DNA of 64,000 nucleotides, taken from Burkholderia sp. WSM2230 (GTDB lineage Bacteria > Pseudomonadota > Gammaproteobacteria > Burkholderiales > Burkholderiaceae). Positions 17,674 to 26,768 of the stretch are shown one piece after another. Below the pieces are notes generated by a model. That model was not told the origin of the DNA, did not search any database, and saw only the letters and a program-made list of their open reading frames with translations. The first letter of the stretch is position 1. Each line of letters begins with the position of its first letter. Location of the stretch: assembly GCF_000472445.1 (NCBI RefSeq), contig NZ_AXAJ01000002.1, positions 124,001 to 188,000 on the forward strand. Direction: 5' to 3'. The position numbers were made by a program, and so were the translations under genes.

Positions 17674-18839
17674 CCGAGCCCCACGTTCTGGAACAGGATC
17701 GCGAACACGGCGTCCGCGAGAATCACAATGGTAATTGACGTCACGACCGAAGTCGTCGTGCCTTCGCCGAGACTCTCCGAATTGGCCTTGATGCGAAAGC
17801 CGAAATGGCAACCGACAATCGCGATCAGCATGCCGAAGGCGACGCCCTTGCCGAGCCCGATCCACAGATTCGCGACGGGCACCACGCCCGGCAACGCGCG
17901 CGCGAAATAGCTGATGTCGATGCCAAGCACGATCTTGGCGGCGACCGCGCCGCCCGTCAACGCAATGATGTTGGTCCACATGACGAGCAGCGGCATCGCA
18001 ACGCCGAGCGCGACCACGCGCGGCAGGATCAGCCGCAAGCCATGCGGAATGCCCATCACGCGCATGGCGTCGAGTTCCTCGGTCACCCGCATCACGCCGA
18101 TCTGCGCGGTGATCGCCGAGCCCGAGCGGCCGGCCACGAGAATCGCCGAGAGCACCGGCCCGAGCTCGCGGATCACCGAAAGCCCGAGAATATTCACGAT
18201 GTACTGATTCGCGCCGAAGAGCCGCAATTGCTGCGCGGACAGATAGCTCAGCACGATGCCGATCAGGAATGCGACGAGCGCGGTGATCGGCAACGCCTTG
18301 GTGCCGGCGTTGTAGATGTTGGCCGAGATTTCGGTCCACGGCGTGATGGCCGGCTTGCGCGCGATCGCGAGCAGGTCGATCACGACGCGCCCGAGCATCG
18401 CCACACCGCCATACAGATGCTCGAGGAAGGAAAAGATGCCGAGCCCGAGCCGCGTGAACGGGTCCAGTCTGACGACTGGCTCAGCGGTTTCGCGAACCGT
18501 GTCGAGCAACGCGATGCGCTCGAAAATATCGCGCTGCGTGTCGGTGAGTTCGGTGTCGGGCGGCATTCTGTGGCCCCACACGCGCCACAGGGCCTGGCCA
18601 CCCACATGGTCCATCCGGTCGACACGCGACAGGTCCCATTGGCCGATGCCTTCGGCGCCTTCCAGCGAACGCAATTGCGGGATCACGTGTCCGGTTGCGC
18701 GATCGCGCGCGAGCGCGAGCGCCGTCCACTGGCCCGAGAGCCGGACGATCTTGCCTTGGCTGCCGGCCGCGACTTCGAGGCCGGGCGGAGTGTCGTAGTT
18801 CAAGGATCGCTGCAATCTGGTTATCGGATTAGCGGCCAT
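17670..18839 (-). CDS. MlaE-type ABC permease with N-terminal STAS-like domain
   Basis: Inner-membrane permease of 389 residues. Residues 1 to about 125 are an extra domain resembling STAS (GKIVRLSGQWTAL, IGQWDLSRVDRMDHVGGQAL), a role that MlaB fills as a separate protein in E. coli. Residues about 150-385 are the MlaE fold with LVAGRSGSAITAQIG and EELDAMRVMGI. It heads a four-gene operon (permease, ATPase, MCE protein, lipoprotein) and possibly vanZ. ATG at 18839 matches the family N-terminus; Shine-Dalgarno is weak. Confidence 0.92.
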   Translation of the reverse strand: MAANPITRLQRSLNYDTPPGLEVAAGSQGKIVRLSGQWTALALARDRATGHVIPQLRSLEGAEGIGQWDLSRVDRMDHVGGQALWRVWGHRMPPDTELTDTQRDIFERIALLDTVRETAEPVVRLDPFTRLGLGIFSFLEHLYGGVAMLGRVVIDLLAIARKPAITPWTEISANIYNAGTKALPITALVAFLIGIVLSYLSAQQLRLFGANQYIVNILGLSVIRELGPVLSAILVAGRSGSAITAQIGVMRVTEELDAMRVMGIPHGLRLILPRVVALGVAMPLLVMWTNIIALTGGAVAAKIVLGIDISYFARALPGVVPVANLWIGLGKGVAFGMLIAIVGCHFGFRIKANSESLGEGTTTSVVTSITIVILADAVFAILFQNVGLG

Positions 18840-18896
18840 TGTAACGAAGGCGCAGCTGATCGACCGTGCAGGCGGCCTCGCGCGGTTCGCTGTCGC

Positions 18897-18902
18897 TACA
18901 AT
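18897..18902 (+). promoter_or_regulatory. -10-like element close to birA start
   Basis: TACAAT ends 7 bp before the birA ATG (18910). If it is a true -10, transcription would begin at or within a base or two of the start codon and birA would be leaderless. There is no good -35 or Shine-Dalgarno. Confidence 0.35.
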
Positions 18903-18909
18903 ATGCAGC

Positions 18910-19827
18910 ATGAACGCTTCCCGCACTCCGCCCCAAGCTCCGGCCGCTGCTACCAATTCAGCCGACTGGCGCATCGACCGTGAACGCGCCGTCGCGCTTT
19001 TCGGCGCGCATGCGCACGACTGGCCGATCGAAATCGTCGAGGAAACCGGCTCGACCAATGCCGACCTCATGTCCCGCGTAAAAGCGCTGCCGCGCCGGGC
19101 CGGCGCGCTGCCGCGGCCTATCGTGCGGGTGGCCTACCTGCAAACCGCTGGACGCGGCCGCCGCGGCCGTCCGTGGTATGCGGAGCCGGGCAATGCGCTG
19201 CTGTTTTCCGTGGCGTGCGTGCTGCCGCGTCCGCTCGAAGGGCTCGCAGGGTTGAGCCTCGCGGTGGGCGTTGCGCTTGTCGACGGACTGCGCTCGCTGC
19301 CTGTTGCCGGGCCCGGCCAGATCGCGCTGAAGTGGCCAAACGACGTGCTGCTTGAAGGCGACAAGCTGGCGGGCATTCTGATCGAAACCGCATGGAGCAC
19401 CGAGTACGCGAGCGCGGTCGTGATCGGCATCGGCACTAACGTGAAGGGCGCCGACGAGCTCGCCGCAAAGGTCGGCGCGCTGAACGCCGACGCGCCGCCG
19501 CAGGCGCGCGGCACGGCGCCGACCGCGCTCCAGCGCGCGCTGCCGAACGCCAATCTCACCGATACGCTCGCTGCCGAACTCAACGCGCTGGAGCCCGCCT
19601 TGCAACGTTTCGGCGCGGAAGGCTTCGCGCCCTTCCAGGGGCGCTGGAACGCGATGCACGCATACGCGGGCCGCGAGGTCGTGCTGCTCGAACAGGGCGC
19701 GGAAGTCGCTCGCGGCGTGGCTGCGGGCGTCGATGAGCGCGGCCAGTTAATGCTCGATACCGCTGCGGGCCGGCAAAGCATCGCGACCGGCGACGTTTCG
19801 CTGCGTCTCGCCGACGGTGCTGCATGA
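18910..19827 (+). CDS. birA: Biotin--[acetyl-CoA-carboxylase] ligase, catalytic type without HTH
   Basis: Attaches biotin to the carrier domain of acetyl-CoA carboxylase and other carboxylases. Of 305 residues, the ligase core shows ETGSTNADL, the nucleotide/biotin loop [18 protein letters not shown] and KLAGILIE, then a C-terminal SH3-like domain. The N-terminal winged-helix repressor domain of E. coli BirA is absent, so it should not repress the bio operon. The stop overlaps the coaX ATG by 4 bp, giving a coupled birA-coaX unit. Confidence 0.95.
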   Translation: MNASRTPPQAPAAATNSADWRIDRERAVALFGAHAHDWPIEIVEETGSTNADLMSRVKALPRRAGALPRPIVRVAYLQTAGRGRRGRPWYAEPGNALLFSVACVLPRPLEGLAGLSLAVGVALVDGLRSLPVAGPGQIALKWPNDVLLEGDKLAGILIETAWSTEYASAVVIGIGTNVKGADELAAKVGALNADAPPQARGTAPTALQRALPNANLTDTLAAELNALEPALQRFGAEGFAPFQGRWNAMHAYAGREVVLLEQGAEVARGVAAGVDERGQLMLDTAAGRQSIATGDVSLRLADGAA

Positions 19828-20840
19828 CGAGCGGCGCGCCTCGTCTTCTGATCGACGCTGGGAATAGCCGCGTCAAATGGGCGATGGTGGCGGCGGACGG
19901 CGCGCAGCTCGCGGCCGGTGCGCTTTCGCATGGCGGGAGCGATTCGCCGGAGTTGGCGAGTCAGGGGGCGGCTCAGTGGACTGCTGAGGGGACTGCTCAG
20001 TGGTCAAGCTTGCCCGCGCCTTGCGGCGCGTGGGTATCCAATGTCGCCGGCGAGGCTGTAGCATCCCGAATCGCCGCGCTCGTCCACACGCGGTGGCCTG
20101 ACCTGCCGCTGACCACGATCCGCGCACGCGAGCGGCAATGCGGCGTGACCAATAGCTACTCGACGCCACATGCACTCGGCAGCGACCGCTGGGCCGGCAT
20201 GATCGGCGCGCATGCAGCGTTTCCCGGCGAGCATCTGCTGATTGCGACCTTCGGCACCGCGACCACGCTCGAGGCATTGCGCGCGGACGGCTGCTTCGTC
20301 GGCGGACTCATTGCGCCTGGCTGGAGCCTGATGATGCGTTCGCTCGGCGAGCATACGGCGCAATTGCCGACGCTCGACGCCAATGCTGCGCGGGGACTTC
20401 TTCGCGGGGGTGGGGGTAGTGGCGCTGGTGGCGCGAGCGGAACCGGCGGCATGAGTGGGTTTGGTGGAACCGGTGGCAGGGATGGGTCGGTTGCGGCTGG
20501 CGGCACGGATGGAGCTGGCGGTACTGCCGGCGGGGGCGGCACGCAGAGTGCGCTGGGCCCTGGCGACGCTCCACAAACGGCGCGTCGCGGCCTCTTCTTC
20601 GCGACGGATACGCGGCGTTCGTTATCCGCCGGCTGCACACTTGCGCAAGCCGGCCTCGTCGAGCGGACATGGCGCGACTTGCAGGGTGAGTGGCAGGTGC
20701 CGGTGCGCCTCGTAGTCAGCGGCGGCGCGGCCGACGAAGTGGCGAGTGCGCTGAAAGTGCCGCATACTCGCCACGATTCGCTGGTCTTGTCCGGCCTCGC
20801 GCTGATTGCCGCGGACCAGGCATCCGATCAAGGCGCCTGA
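19824..20840 (+). CDS. coaX: Type III pantothenate kinase (Baf-like) with glycine-rich insert
   Basis: Phosphorylates pantothenate in the first step of CoA synthesis. The 338-residue protein is longer than the usual 250-275. The N-terminal motif [11 protein letters not shown], the ATFGTATT block and the C-terminal [12 protein letters not shown] block are intact. Between them, about residues 194-246 form a glycine-rich run (GGTGG, GAGG, GTGG units) with no counterpart in typical family members. The frame stays open and the fold resumes at RRGLFFATD, so the enzyme is probably active with a flexible loop. Translation coupled to birA. Confidence 0.93.
   Translation: MTSGAPRLLIDAGNSRVKWAMVAADGAQLAAGALSHGGSDSPELASQGAAQWTAEGTAQWSSLPAPCGAWVSNVAGEAVASRIAALVHTRWPDLPLTTIRARERQCGVTNSYSTPHALGSDRWAGMIGAHAAFPGEHLLIATFGTATTLEALRADGCFVGGLIAPGWSLMMRSLGEHTAQLPTLDANAARGLLRGGGGSGAGGASGTGGMSGFGGTGGRDGSVAAGGTDGAGGTAGGGGTQSALGPGDAPQTARRGLFFATDTRRSLSAGCTLAQAGLVERTWRDLQGEWQVPVRLVVSGGAADEVASALKVPHTRHDSLVLSGLALIAADQASDQGA
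20405..20568 (+). repeat. Low-complexity GGT/GGC-rich tract inside coaX
   Basis: Degenerate short repeats of GGTGG/GGCGG type encode the glycine-rich loop. Composition is unlike the rest of the gene. Such tracts arise and change by slippage. Confidence 0.7.
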
Positions 20841-20950
20841 AGCGCCGCTGAATGTCGTGGGCACACCTTAATGTCGTGCCCCCGCGCGATGACCGAAGCG
20901 CGCGGTCGAACGATATCGACAGTTCAACTCATGGATGGGAAAACAAAACG

Positions 20951-21190
20951 ATGCTGCGCTGGCTGATCGCCGTCCTGTTTCTGGCCAACCTTCTGGCATT
21001 CGTCGCTGTACGCGGCGTGTTCGGGCCAACGCCCACGGCGAGCGGGCGCGAGCCGAATCATCTGAGCCGGGAAGTCCATGCCGACTGGCTCAAGGTGCGC
21101 CCGATCACGGCCGCCGAGGCGGGCGATCAGGCGGTGGTCGGCGCACCGGCGCCCGCCGCGCCGATTGCAGCGTCGGCGTTGCCGCAATAG
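20951..21190 (+). CDS. Small membrane-anchored protein of unknown function
   Basis: Protein of 79 residues starting at 20951. One N-terminal hydrophobic segment (LIAVLFLANLLAFVAVRGVF) would be a membrane anchor or uncleaved signal. The rest is polar with an alanine/proline tail ending in ALPQ. An N-terminal segment of this kind is also found in SPOR-domain proteins, but no SPOR domain is present. It follows coaX by 110 bp in the same direction. Start chosen at the hydrophobic segment; ATGGGA further upstream may serve as ribosome site. I do not recognise a function. Confidence 0.6.
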   Translation: MLRWLIAVLFLANLLAFVAVRGVFGPTPTASGREPNHLSREVHADWLKVRPITAAEAGDQAVVGAPAPAAPIAASALPQ

Positions 21191-21237
21191 AGCGCGCTCG
21201 TCCTGGAGCGCGCTCGCCCCCCGCTTATGCCGGGCAT

Positions 21238-21720
21238 TCAGCCTTGCGTGCGAACCTTCTTGAGCAGCGCGGTGGTCGAGCGGTCATGCTCGAACGGAAT
21301 CGCCAACGCCTTACCGCCCCAGCCGCGCACGATGGCCGACTCCGGCAATGCATCCATGTCGTAGTCGCCGCCCTTGACGAGCACGTCCGGACGCAGCGCC
21401 GAAATGAGATCGACCGGCGTCTTTTCAGCAAAGCAAACCACATAGTCGACGCTTTCGAGCGCCGCGAGCAGCGCCATGCGGTCGGCTTCGTTGTTGATCG
21501 GCCGGTCGTCGCCCTTGCCTAGCATGCGGACCGACGCGTCGCTATTCACACCGACAATCAGACAAGCGCCTTGGGCTTTTGCATCGGCGAGATAAGTCAC
21601 GTGCCCGCGATGCAGGATGTCGAACACGCCGTTCGTAAATACCACGGGCGCCTTCAGCGAAGGGCGGAGCGCGGCCAGTGCGTCGCGCGTGAGAATCTTG
21701 CGTTCGAAAATAGCAGCCAT
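21238..21720 (-). CDS. rfaE2: D-glycero-beta-D-manno-heptose 1-phosphate adenylyltransferase
   Basis: Makes ADP-heptose for the lipopolysaccharide inner core. It is the stand-alone nucleotidyltransferase domain (160 residues) that in E. coli is fused to a kinase as HldE. Motifs: NGVFDILHRGH with the HxGH signature at H37-H40, and the late ATP-site block DRSTTALLKKV. In Burkholderiaceae the kinase RfaE1 is encoded elsewhere, and none is seen here. Cytosolic. Confidence 0.94.
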   Translation of the reverse strand: MAAIFERKILTRDALAALRPSLKAPVVFTNGVFDILHRGHVTYLADAKAQGACLIVGVNSDASVRMLGKGDDRPINNEADRMALLAALESVDYVVCFAEKTPVDLISALRPDVLVKGGDYDMDALPESAIVRGWGGKALAIPFEHDRSTTALLKKVRTQG

Positions 21721-21830
21721 GAGGGACGTGGAAGAGACAGAGGGAGTGCTGTCACGAGACAGCCCGAGCTATACGGAACCAGCAGGACCGGTCGACCGAA
21801 AAGGCCAGGACCAACAACGCCAATCAAACA

Positions 21831-21866
21831 AAACGGCCCGGCAAGCTCACACCTGCGGGACCGTTT
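21831..21866 (-). terminator. Probable terminator for the diiron-protein gene
   Basis: On the minus strand AAACGGTCCCG ... CGGGCCGTTTT forms a stem with a single bulge and a loop of about 15 nt, followed by a short T-rich stretch. It lies downstream of the ferritin-like gene that ends at 21954. Confidence 0.6.
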
Positions 21867-21953
21867 CAAACTCCGAAGCGTCAACCGGATCGCGGCGCGA
21901 GCTTTGCAACTGCCCGCAGCCGCAAATCGGAACTTACGAGGCCTGCTGGACCA

Positions 21954-22826
21954 TCAAGCCGGCTGTTCGGCCGATTTCTGGTCGGCCTGCAGGCGCGCCA
22001 CCACTTCCTTGCGATAGCGGTTCAGTTCCTGCGCCGTGTTGAACGTGCGTTCGAACAGCAGCGACAGGTTGTGCAGAATACGCTCGACCACCTTCTTTTC
22101 CCAACCGTCGTCGAAGCGGATCTGCTCGTCGAGCCAGCGCTCAAGCCATTCCGGATCGGGCAGACGCGACTGGATCGTGTCGCGCGGGAACAGCGCCTGA
22201 TTCACGTGCAGATTGGTGGGATGCAGCGGCTTTTCGGTGCGGCGCGCGGACGCCATCAGCACGCCGATCTTCGCAAACGCCGCACGCGCGATGTCGCCGG
22301 TTTGCGCCATCGCTTTCTTCATGTAGCGCAGATACGCGCCGCCATGCCGCGCTTCGTCGCGCGAAATGGTTTCGTAGATGTGCTTGATGACCGGCTCGGT
22401 GTGCCACTCGGCGGCGCGGCGATACCAGTGATTCAGGCGGATTTCGCCGCAGAAGTGCAGCATCAGCGTTTCGAGCGGCGGCGCCGGGTCGAATTCGAAA
22501 CGCACAGCGTGCAGTTCTTCCTCAGTGGGGCACATTTCGGGCTTGAAGCGGCGCAGGTATTCCATCAGCACCAGCGAATGCTTCTGCTCTTCGAAGAACC
22601 ACACGCTCATGAACGCGGAAAAATCGCTGTCGTGATGGTTGTCACGGAGGAACATTTCCGTGGCGGGCAACGCCGACCATTCGGTGATCGCGTTCATCTT
22701 GATGGTCGCGGCCTGCTCGTCCGTCAGCAGCGAGGCATCGAACTTGTCCCAGGGAATGTCTTTCTCCATGTCCCATCGAACGGATTCGAGCGATTTATAA
22801 AGTTCCGGATAAAGCATGGTGTTCAT
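21954..22826 (-). CDS. Ferritin-like diiron protein of unknown substrate
   Basis: Cytosolic protein of 290 residues, all-helical and ferritin-like. Candidate iron ligands form the four-helix pattern: E49 or E57, E80-x2-H83 (EEQKH), E128, and E158-x2-H161 (DEARH). The double E-x-x-H pattern matches diiron oxygenases and acyl-ACP-desaturase relatives rather than storage ferritin. GGGTGGGA lies just before the ATG at 22826; the upstream in-frame sequence is non-conserved. No obvious operon partner. Reaction not known. Confidence 0.8.
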   Translation of the reverse strand: MNTMLYPELYKSLESVRWDMEKDIPWDKFDASLLTDEQAATIKMNAITEWSALPATEMFLRDNHHDSDFSAFMSVWFFEEQKHSLVLMEYLRRFKPEMCPTEEELHAVRFEFDPAPPLETLMLHFCGEIRLNHWYRRAAEWHTEPVIKHIYETISRDEARHGGAYLRYMKKAMAQTGDIARAAFAKIGVLMASARRTEKPLHPTNLHVNQALFPRDTIQSRLPDPEWLERWLDEQIRFDDGWEKKVVERILHNLSLLFERTFNTAQELNRYRKEVVARLQADQKSAEQPA

Positions 22827-23411
22827 AGTCCCACCCCTGTTCTGCACATACTGTGTGTGTCTGTCACTACTACGTGTAGCACTCTTGCTGACGACGAACC
22901 GGACGCACCGGTCGTACCCGGGTACCGCGCCGTTCGCCGGCCAAGCCTTCAATTTTACGCGGTAACCGGCCGCCTGGATGCACGGGCAGCGAAGAAGTCC
23001 GGACGCTTGCGCGAAGAGCGGCCAACACAAAATTCCACGCTCGAATTACGCGCCGCGCGGCCAACCGTGGGTGAGGGATACCCTATGCCTGAGGTCGAGC
23101 CAGTTTGCGATGAAAACCGCACCGTCCAGCCCTGCGCCGGTCGTGCCGGCGGCGAATGGAGCAAGGGCGGCTGGATTGGTTGTTTTCAGCGCGCGCCCAA
23201 AAGCCAAACAAAGTCCTTCCAATGATAGCACGCTGGCTTCTCCAAACCCGCGTCGAGACAGACGCAATTCGGGTGCCTGCTTGACCTGTCTCAATGAAAT
23301 GCGGAACCCGCCGAGTGTGACCCGCGACCAGGGTCAAAACCGTGACAGTCGGCGATTTCTCTTGTTATTTGCCGCCGACGGTCGGCGCGCGCCGCCGTTC
23401 GGCGCGCCCTC
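22827..23411. other. Gene-free region between diiron protein and phaM
   Basis: A 585-bp stretch with no convincing gene on either strand; open frames here have no recognisable protein character. It contains a 12-bp palindrome GTACCCGGGTAC (22914-22925), the short dyad CTACACGTAG on the minus strand near 22875, and a minus-strand TGCTATCAT extended -10-like element near 23223-23231. It probably holds the promoter of the diiron-protein gene. Confidence 0.4.
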
Positions 23412-24314
23412 TCACAAAGACTTTTTCGGCGGTTTCGACGCACTGCTGCCAGCGCCCGCGGCCGCGCGCTTTGTTGCAGCCGGCGCGCGCTTTGCCGCAG
23501 GGCGCTTCGCGGCGGATTCAGCGGCTCGGCCCGGTTCGCGCGACGCCGCGGACGCGGCCGCGTCCTCCGGCGACGGGCGCGGCACGTCTGTCGCCCCGCC
23601 TACCGCCTCGCTGGCCGCGTCTACCGCGTCGTCCTCCGGGTCAGCAGCCTCGTCCGCCTGCGCGCTGCCGCTCGCGGCTGCGTCCGCGGCGCCGGCCACC
23701 GGCTGAGTCATCGCGAATTGCGCAATCTGATTGAATTGCGATTGCAGCAGGTTCCACCATGCCGATGCGTCGAATGCCGGCGCGGCGCTTGCGGCTTCTT
23801 CATCGCTCGCCGGTTCAGAGGCGCTCGCGCTTTCCGCGGAAGTGGAACTGGCACTGGAACCGGAAGCCGAAGCGCTCGCCTCCGAATGCGGCCAACGGCT
23901 CGCGGGCGACGGGCTCGGCGCGGGTGCCGGCGACTGCGCTTGACCCGTCGCGGCGGGCTGCGCCATCGACTGCTGCGCGAACGCGCCGAACGCGCGCAGC
24001 GTCGCGAGCGTTGCGCGCTGCACCTCGAGCGCCTGTATCGCGGATTGCAGCATGCTCAGGTTCAGCTTGAGCCATTGCTCGACGGCGCGCATGTCGGTGA
24101 TGCGCTTGTCGAGCTCTTCAACATTGGTGAGCGGCGCCATCATGTCGGACATCATCGACAGCGAGGGTCCGAGGCCCGCGCCCGGCTGCGCGCCGGCAAA
24201 CGCGGAGCCGAACGGCGAGAGGCGCATCATGCCCCACATGCGCTCGAGCATTTCGGCGGGCGGAAAACCAGGGAAACCGGGAAACGGCGGGGTTGCGCCA
24301 GATGTGTCGGTCAT
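23412..24314 (-). CDS. phaM: PhaM family polyhydroxyalkanoate granule protein
   Basis: Probable PhaM: in Ralstonia/Cupriavidus this protein binds the PHB synthase and DNA, sets granule number and segregates granules to daughter cells. The 300-residue protein has a conserved N-terminal part (FPGFPPAEMLERMWGMMRLS, and a helical segment about 65-110). A long alanine/serine/proline linker follows (about 120-250). The C-terminus is an alanine/lysine-rich, histone-H1-like tail with KRPAAKR and PPKKSL, suited to DNA binding. First downstream of enoyl-CoA hydratase on the same strand (113 bp). Confidence 0.83.
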   Translation of the reverse strand: MTDTSGATPPFPGFPGFPPAEMLERMWGMMRLSPFGSAFAGAQPGAGLGPSLSMMSDMMAPLTNVEELDKRITDMRAVEQWLKLNLSMLQSAIQALEVQRATLATLRAFGAFAQQSMAQPAATGQAQSPAPAPSPSPASRWPHSEASASASGSSASSTSAESASASEPASDEEAASAAPAFDASAWWNLLQSQFNQIAQFAMTQPVAGAADAAASGSAQADEAADPEDDAVDAASEAVGGATDVPRPSPEDAAASAASREPGRAAESAAKRPAAKRAPAATKRAAAGAGSSASKPPKKSL

Positions 24315-24427
24315 GCTTGTCGCCTCGCTGCATTAACGAAAAAGCGCGAAAGTGCGCAGAAGGAAATGAGACCCGCACAGATGAATCCGATCATACCGCG
24401 TGCCGCGTGACCATCGCACCGCCGTCG

Positions 24428-25279
24428 TCACCGTCGACGCCACGGGTCCGCGCCGCCGAAATCCGGCGCGCGCCGCTCGCGCAGCGAGCTCACGCCTTCG
24501 CGCACGTCGGGTCCGGCGAAGCCCATGAATTCCAGCGCAAGCGACGTATCGAAGGCCGGGCCCGCTGAGCGCAGCCAGTTGTTCAACGCATACTTGGTCC
24601 AGCGAATCGCCGTTTGCGAACCGTGAGCCAGCTTCTGCGCGACCTCGTACGCCTTCGGCAGCAAATCGTTTTCGTCGACGGCAAGCGACACCAGCCCGAT
24701 ACGCTCCGCCTCTGCGCCGCTCACCGGCTCGCACAGCATCAGGTAGTACTTGGCTTTGGCCATGCCGCACAGAAGCGGCCAGACGATCGCCGCATGGTCG
24801 CCCGCCGCGACACCGAGCCGCGTATGACCGTCGATGATGCGCGCCGTCTTCGACGCGATGGAGATATCCGCGAGGAGCCCCGCAACAAGACCGGCGCCGA
24901 CAGCCGGGCCGTGCATCGCCGAAACGATCGGCTTGCTGCAGTTGATCACGTTGTAGACGAGATCGCGAGCCTCGCGCCATACGCGTGCGCGCACGTCGAA
25001 ATCGGTCGCCATGTCTTCGACCAGTTGCAGATCGCCGCCGGCAGAAAAACCCTTGCCCTCGCCGCGAATGATCGCGACGCGTGTCTCGGGATCGCGATCG
25101 ATGTCGCGCCAGATTTCCGCGAGCTCGTAATGCATGCGCGCATCCGCGGTGGCGAGCGCGCTCCTGTTCGCGCCTTCGCCGCTCATCACCACTTCGAGCA
25201 CGCCGTGCGGACGGCGATGCAGTTGAAGCGAGCGGTAATGCGCGTAAAACGCGTCGTTCGTGTGAGGTTGCTGAGACAT
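24428..25279 (-). CDS. Enoyl-CoA hydratase/isomerase family protein
   Basis: Crotonase-fold enzyme of 283 residues acting on acyl-CoA esters in the cytosol. Oxyanion-hole segments are [15 protein letters not shown] and MHGPAVGAG. The two glutamates of true enoyl-CoA hydratase are not obvious at the expected place ([14 protein letters not shown] has D/H), so another crotonase activity is possible. It lies between a branched-chain-type binding protein gene (67 bp) and phaM on the minus strand, in a group that begins with a fumarylacetoacetase-family gene. Confidence 0.87.
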   Translation of the reverse strand: MSQQPHTNDAFYAHYRSLQLHRRPHGVLEVVMSGEGANRSALATADARMHYELAEIWRDIDRDPETRVAIIRGEGKGFSAGGDLQLVEDMATDFDVRARVWREARDLVYNVINCSKPIVSAMHGPAVGAGLVAGLLADISIASKTARIIDGHTRLGVAAGDHAAIVWPLLCGMAKAKYYLMLCEPVSGAEAERIGLVSLAVDENDLLPKAYEVAQKLAHGSQTAIRWTKYALNNWLRSAGPAFDTSLALEFMGFAGPDVREGVSSLRERRAPDFGGADPWRRR

Positions 25280-25346
25280 GATGATGTGTCCGTATTTGCG
25301 TGTCTGCGTATGCGCGCTTGGCCGGGTCGTCGAGTGCTTGCCTCGT

Positions 25347-26654
25347 TCAACGCGGCTGATAAACCCATTTGCCGTTTCTGATTTCGACCATCACGCGCGC
25401 GCGTTGGTCGAGGCCGAGGTGATCCGCGGCGCTCATGTTCACGACGCCGTTGGTGTCCGCGAGACCGCGCGTCGCTTCGAGCGCGTCGCGCAGCGCGCGG
25501 CGGAATTCCGGCGTACCCGGCGACGCGGCCTTCAACGCGATCGGCACCGCATGATTGAGGAGCATGCCCGCGTCCCACGTGTAGGAACCGAAAGCCGACA
25601 CCGTGCCGGGTCCGCGCTGCGCCTCGAAGCGCGCGATGTAGTCGAGCGCGAGGCGTTTGGCCGGATGATCCGCCGGCAATTGCGCCGCGACCAGCACCGG
25701 GCTCGCGGGCAGGAAGGTGCCGTTGCAATCGGCGCCGCACACGCGCAGGAAGTCGTTATTGCCGACGCCGTGGTTGTGATAGATCAGCCCTTTGTAGCCG
25801 CGCTCCCTGAGCGTCTTCGGCGGCAGTGCGGCGGGCGTGCCGGCCGCGCCGACCACCACGGCATCGGGATGCGTCGCGAGGATTTTCAGCACCTGGCCGG
25901 TCACGCTCGGGTCCGTGCGATTAAAGCGCTCGCTTGCCACCATCTCCATGTGATGCAGTTGTGCGAACTTCGCGACTTCGGCGTAAAAGGTCTCGCCGAG
26001 CGCATCCGCCTGGCCGATGAACGCGACGGTTTTCACCCCGTGCGTGCTCGCGTGCCCGGCAATTGCCGAAGCCATCATCGCGTCTGTTTGCGGGGTCTTG
26101 AATACCCAGTGACGTTTGGCATCCACGGGCTCGATGATCTTCGCCGACGAAGCCAGTGAGATCATCGGCGTGGTGCCGTCTGCGACCACGTCGATCATGG
26201 CCAGCGAATTCGGCGTGATCGACGAACCGATGATCGCGTCGACGTGATTTTCGGAGATCAGCTTCCTGGTGTCCTGCACGGCTTGAGTCGTGTCCGACGC
26301 ATCGTCGAGCACGACGTATTCGACGCTCTGGCCACCGATCTGCTTCGGCAGCAAGCTCGCCGTGTCGCGCGCGGGAATGCCGAGCGACGCAGCGGGCCCC
26401 GTCAGCGAAAGCACGAGCCCAATCTTCACCTGAGCAAGCGCGATAGCCGGCGATAAACACGCGAGCGTCGCGCCCAGCGTAGTTGCGCGACGCGCCGCCT
26501 GCGCGAGCCGGGTGAACTGCGGTGAGAACGGCGGCTTCAACTGCGGTGAGAACGGCGGCTTCAACTGCGGCTCGAACTGCAGCAGCCGCTCGCGCCACGT
26601 GCGCATATCCGCCCCGCCCATCATTCCCGTCTCACCAGATTCAGCTCGCCGCAT
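25347..26654 (-). CDS. Branched-chain amino acid-type ABC transporter substrate-binding protein
   Basis: Periplasmic binding protein of the Leu/Ile/Val (LivK) family, 435 residues. The mature part starts near [13 protein letters not shown] and has the family pattern of two alpha/beta lobes. The leader is unusual: about 50 polar residues, including a duplicated PQLKPPFS unit, precede the signal-peptide core. The start at 26654 has a strong ribosome site (GAGGAGACACC). No permease or ATPase gene is nearby, so it is an orphan binding protein. Neighbours suggest an aromatic or acyl substrate, but the ligand is unknown. Confidence 0.88.
   Translation of the reverse strand: MRRAESGETGMMGGADMRTWRERLLQFEPQLKPPFSPQLKPPFSPQFTRLAQAARRATTLGATLACLSPAIALAQVKIGLVLSLTGPAASLGIPARDTASLLPKQIGGQSVEYVVLDDASDTTQAVQDTRKLISENHVDAIIGSSITPNSLAMIDVVADGTTPMISLASSAKIIEPVDAKRHWVFKTPQTDAMMASAIAGHASTHGVKTVAFIGQADALGETFYAEVAKFAQLHHMEMVASERFNRTDPSVTGQVLKILATHPDAVVVGAAGTPAALPPKTLRERGYKGLIYHNHGVGNNDFLRVCGADCNGTFLPASPVLVAAQLPADHPAKRLALDYIARFEAQRGPGTVSAFGSYTWDAGMLLNHAVPIALKAASPGTPEFRRALRDALEATRGLADTNGVVNMSAADHLGLDQRARVMVEIRNGKWVYQPR
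26515..26570 (-). repeat. 24-bp tandem repeat in binding-protein leader
   Basis: Exact repeat of a 24-bp unit, 2.3 copies (26515-26538, 26539-26562, then 8 bp). Each copy encodes PQLKPPFS on the minus strand. Unit length keeps the frame, so copy-number change would alter only leader length. Confidence 0.9.
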
Positions 26655-26768
26655 GGTGTCTCCTCGCTGAGTTTTTCGTTCTGATTGACCTTCGATGCCG
26701 CGCCAGTCAGTGTAGCGGCGCGCGATCACAGCGGCATCGGGCGAAACCCTTTCGGCAGGCTTGGCGCG

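Noticed and set aside
16795..18339. Long open frame joining the MlaF-like ATPase to upstream sequence
   Set aside because: The upstream part is an out-of-frame shadow of the permease; the real ATPase starts at 17673.
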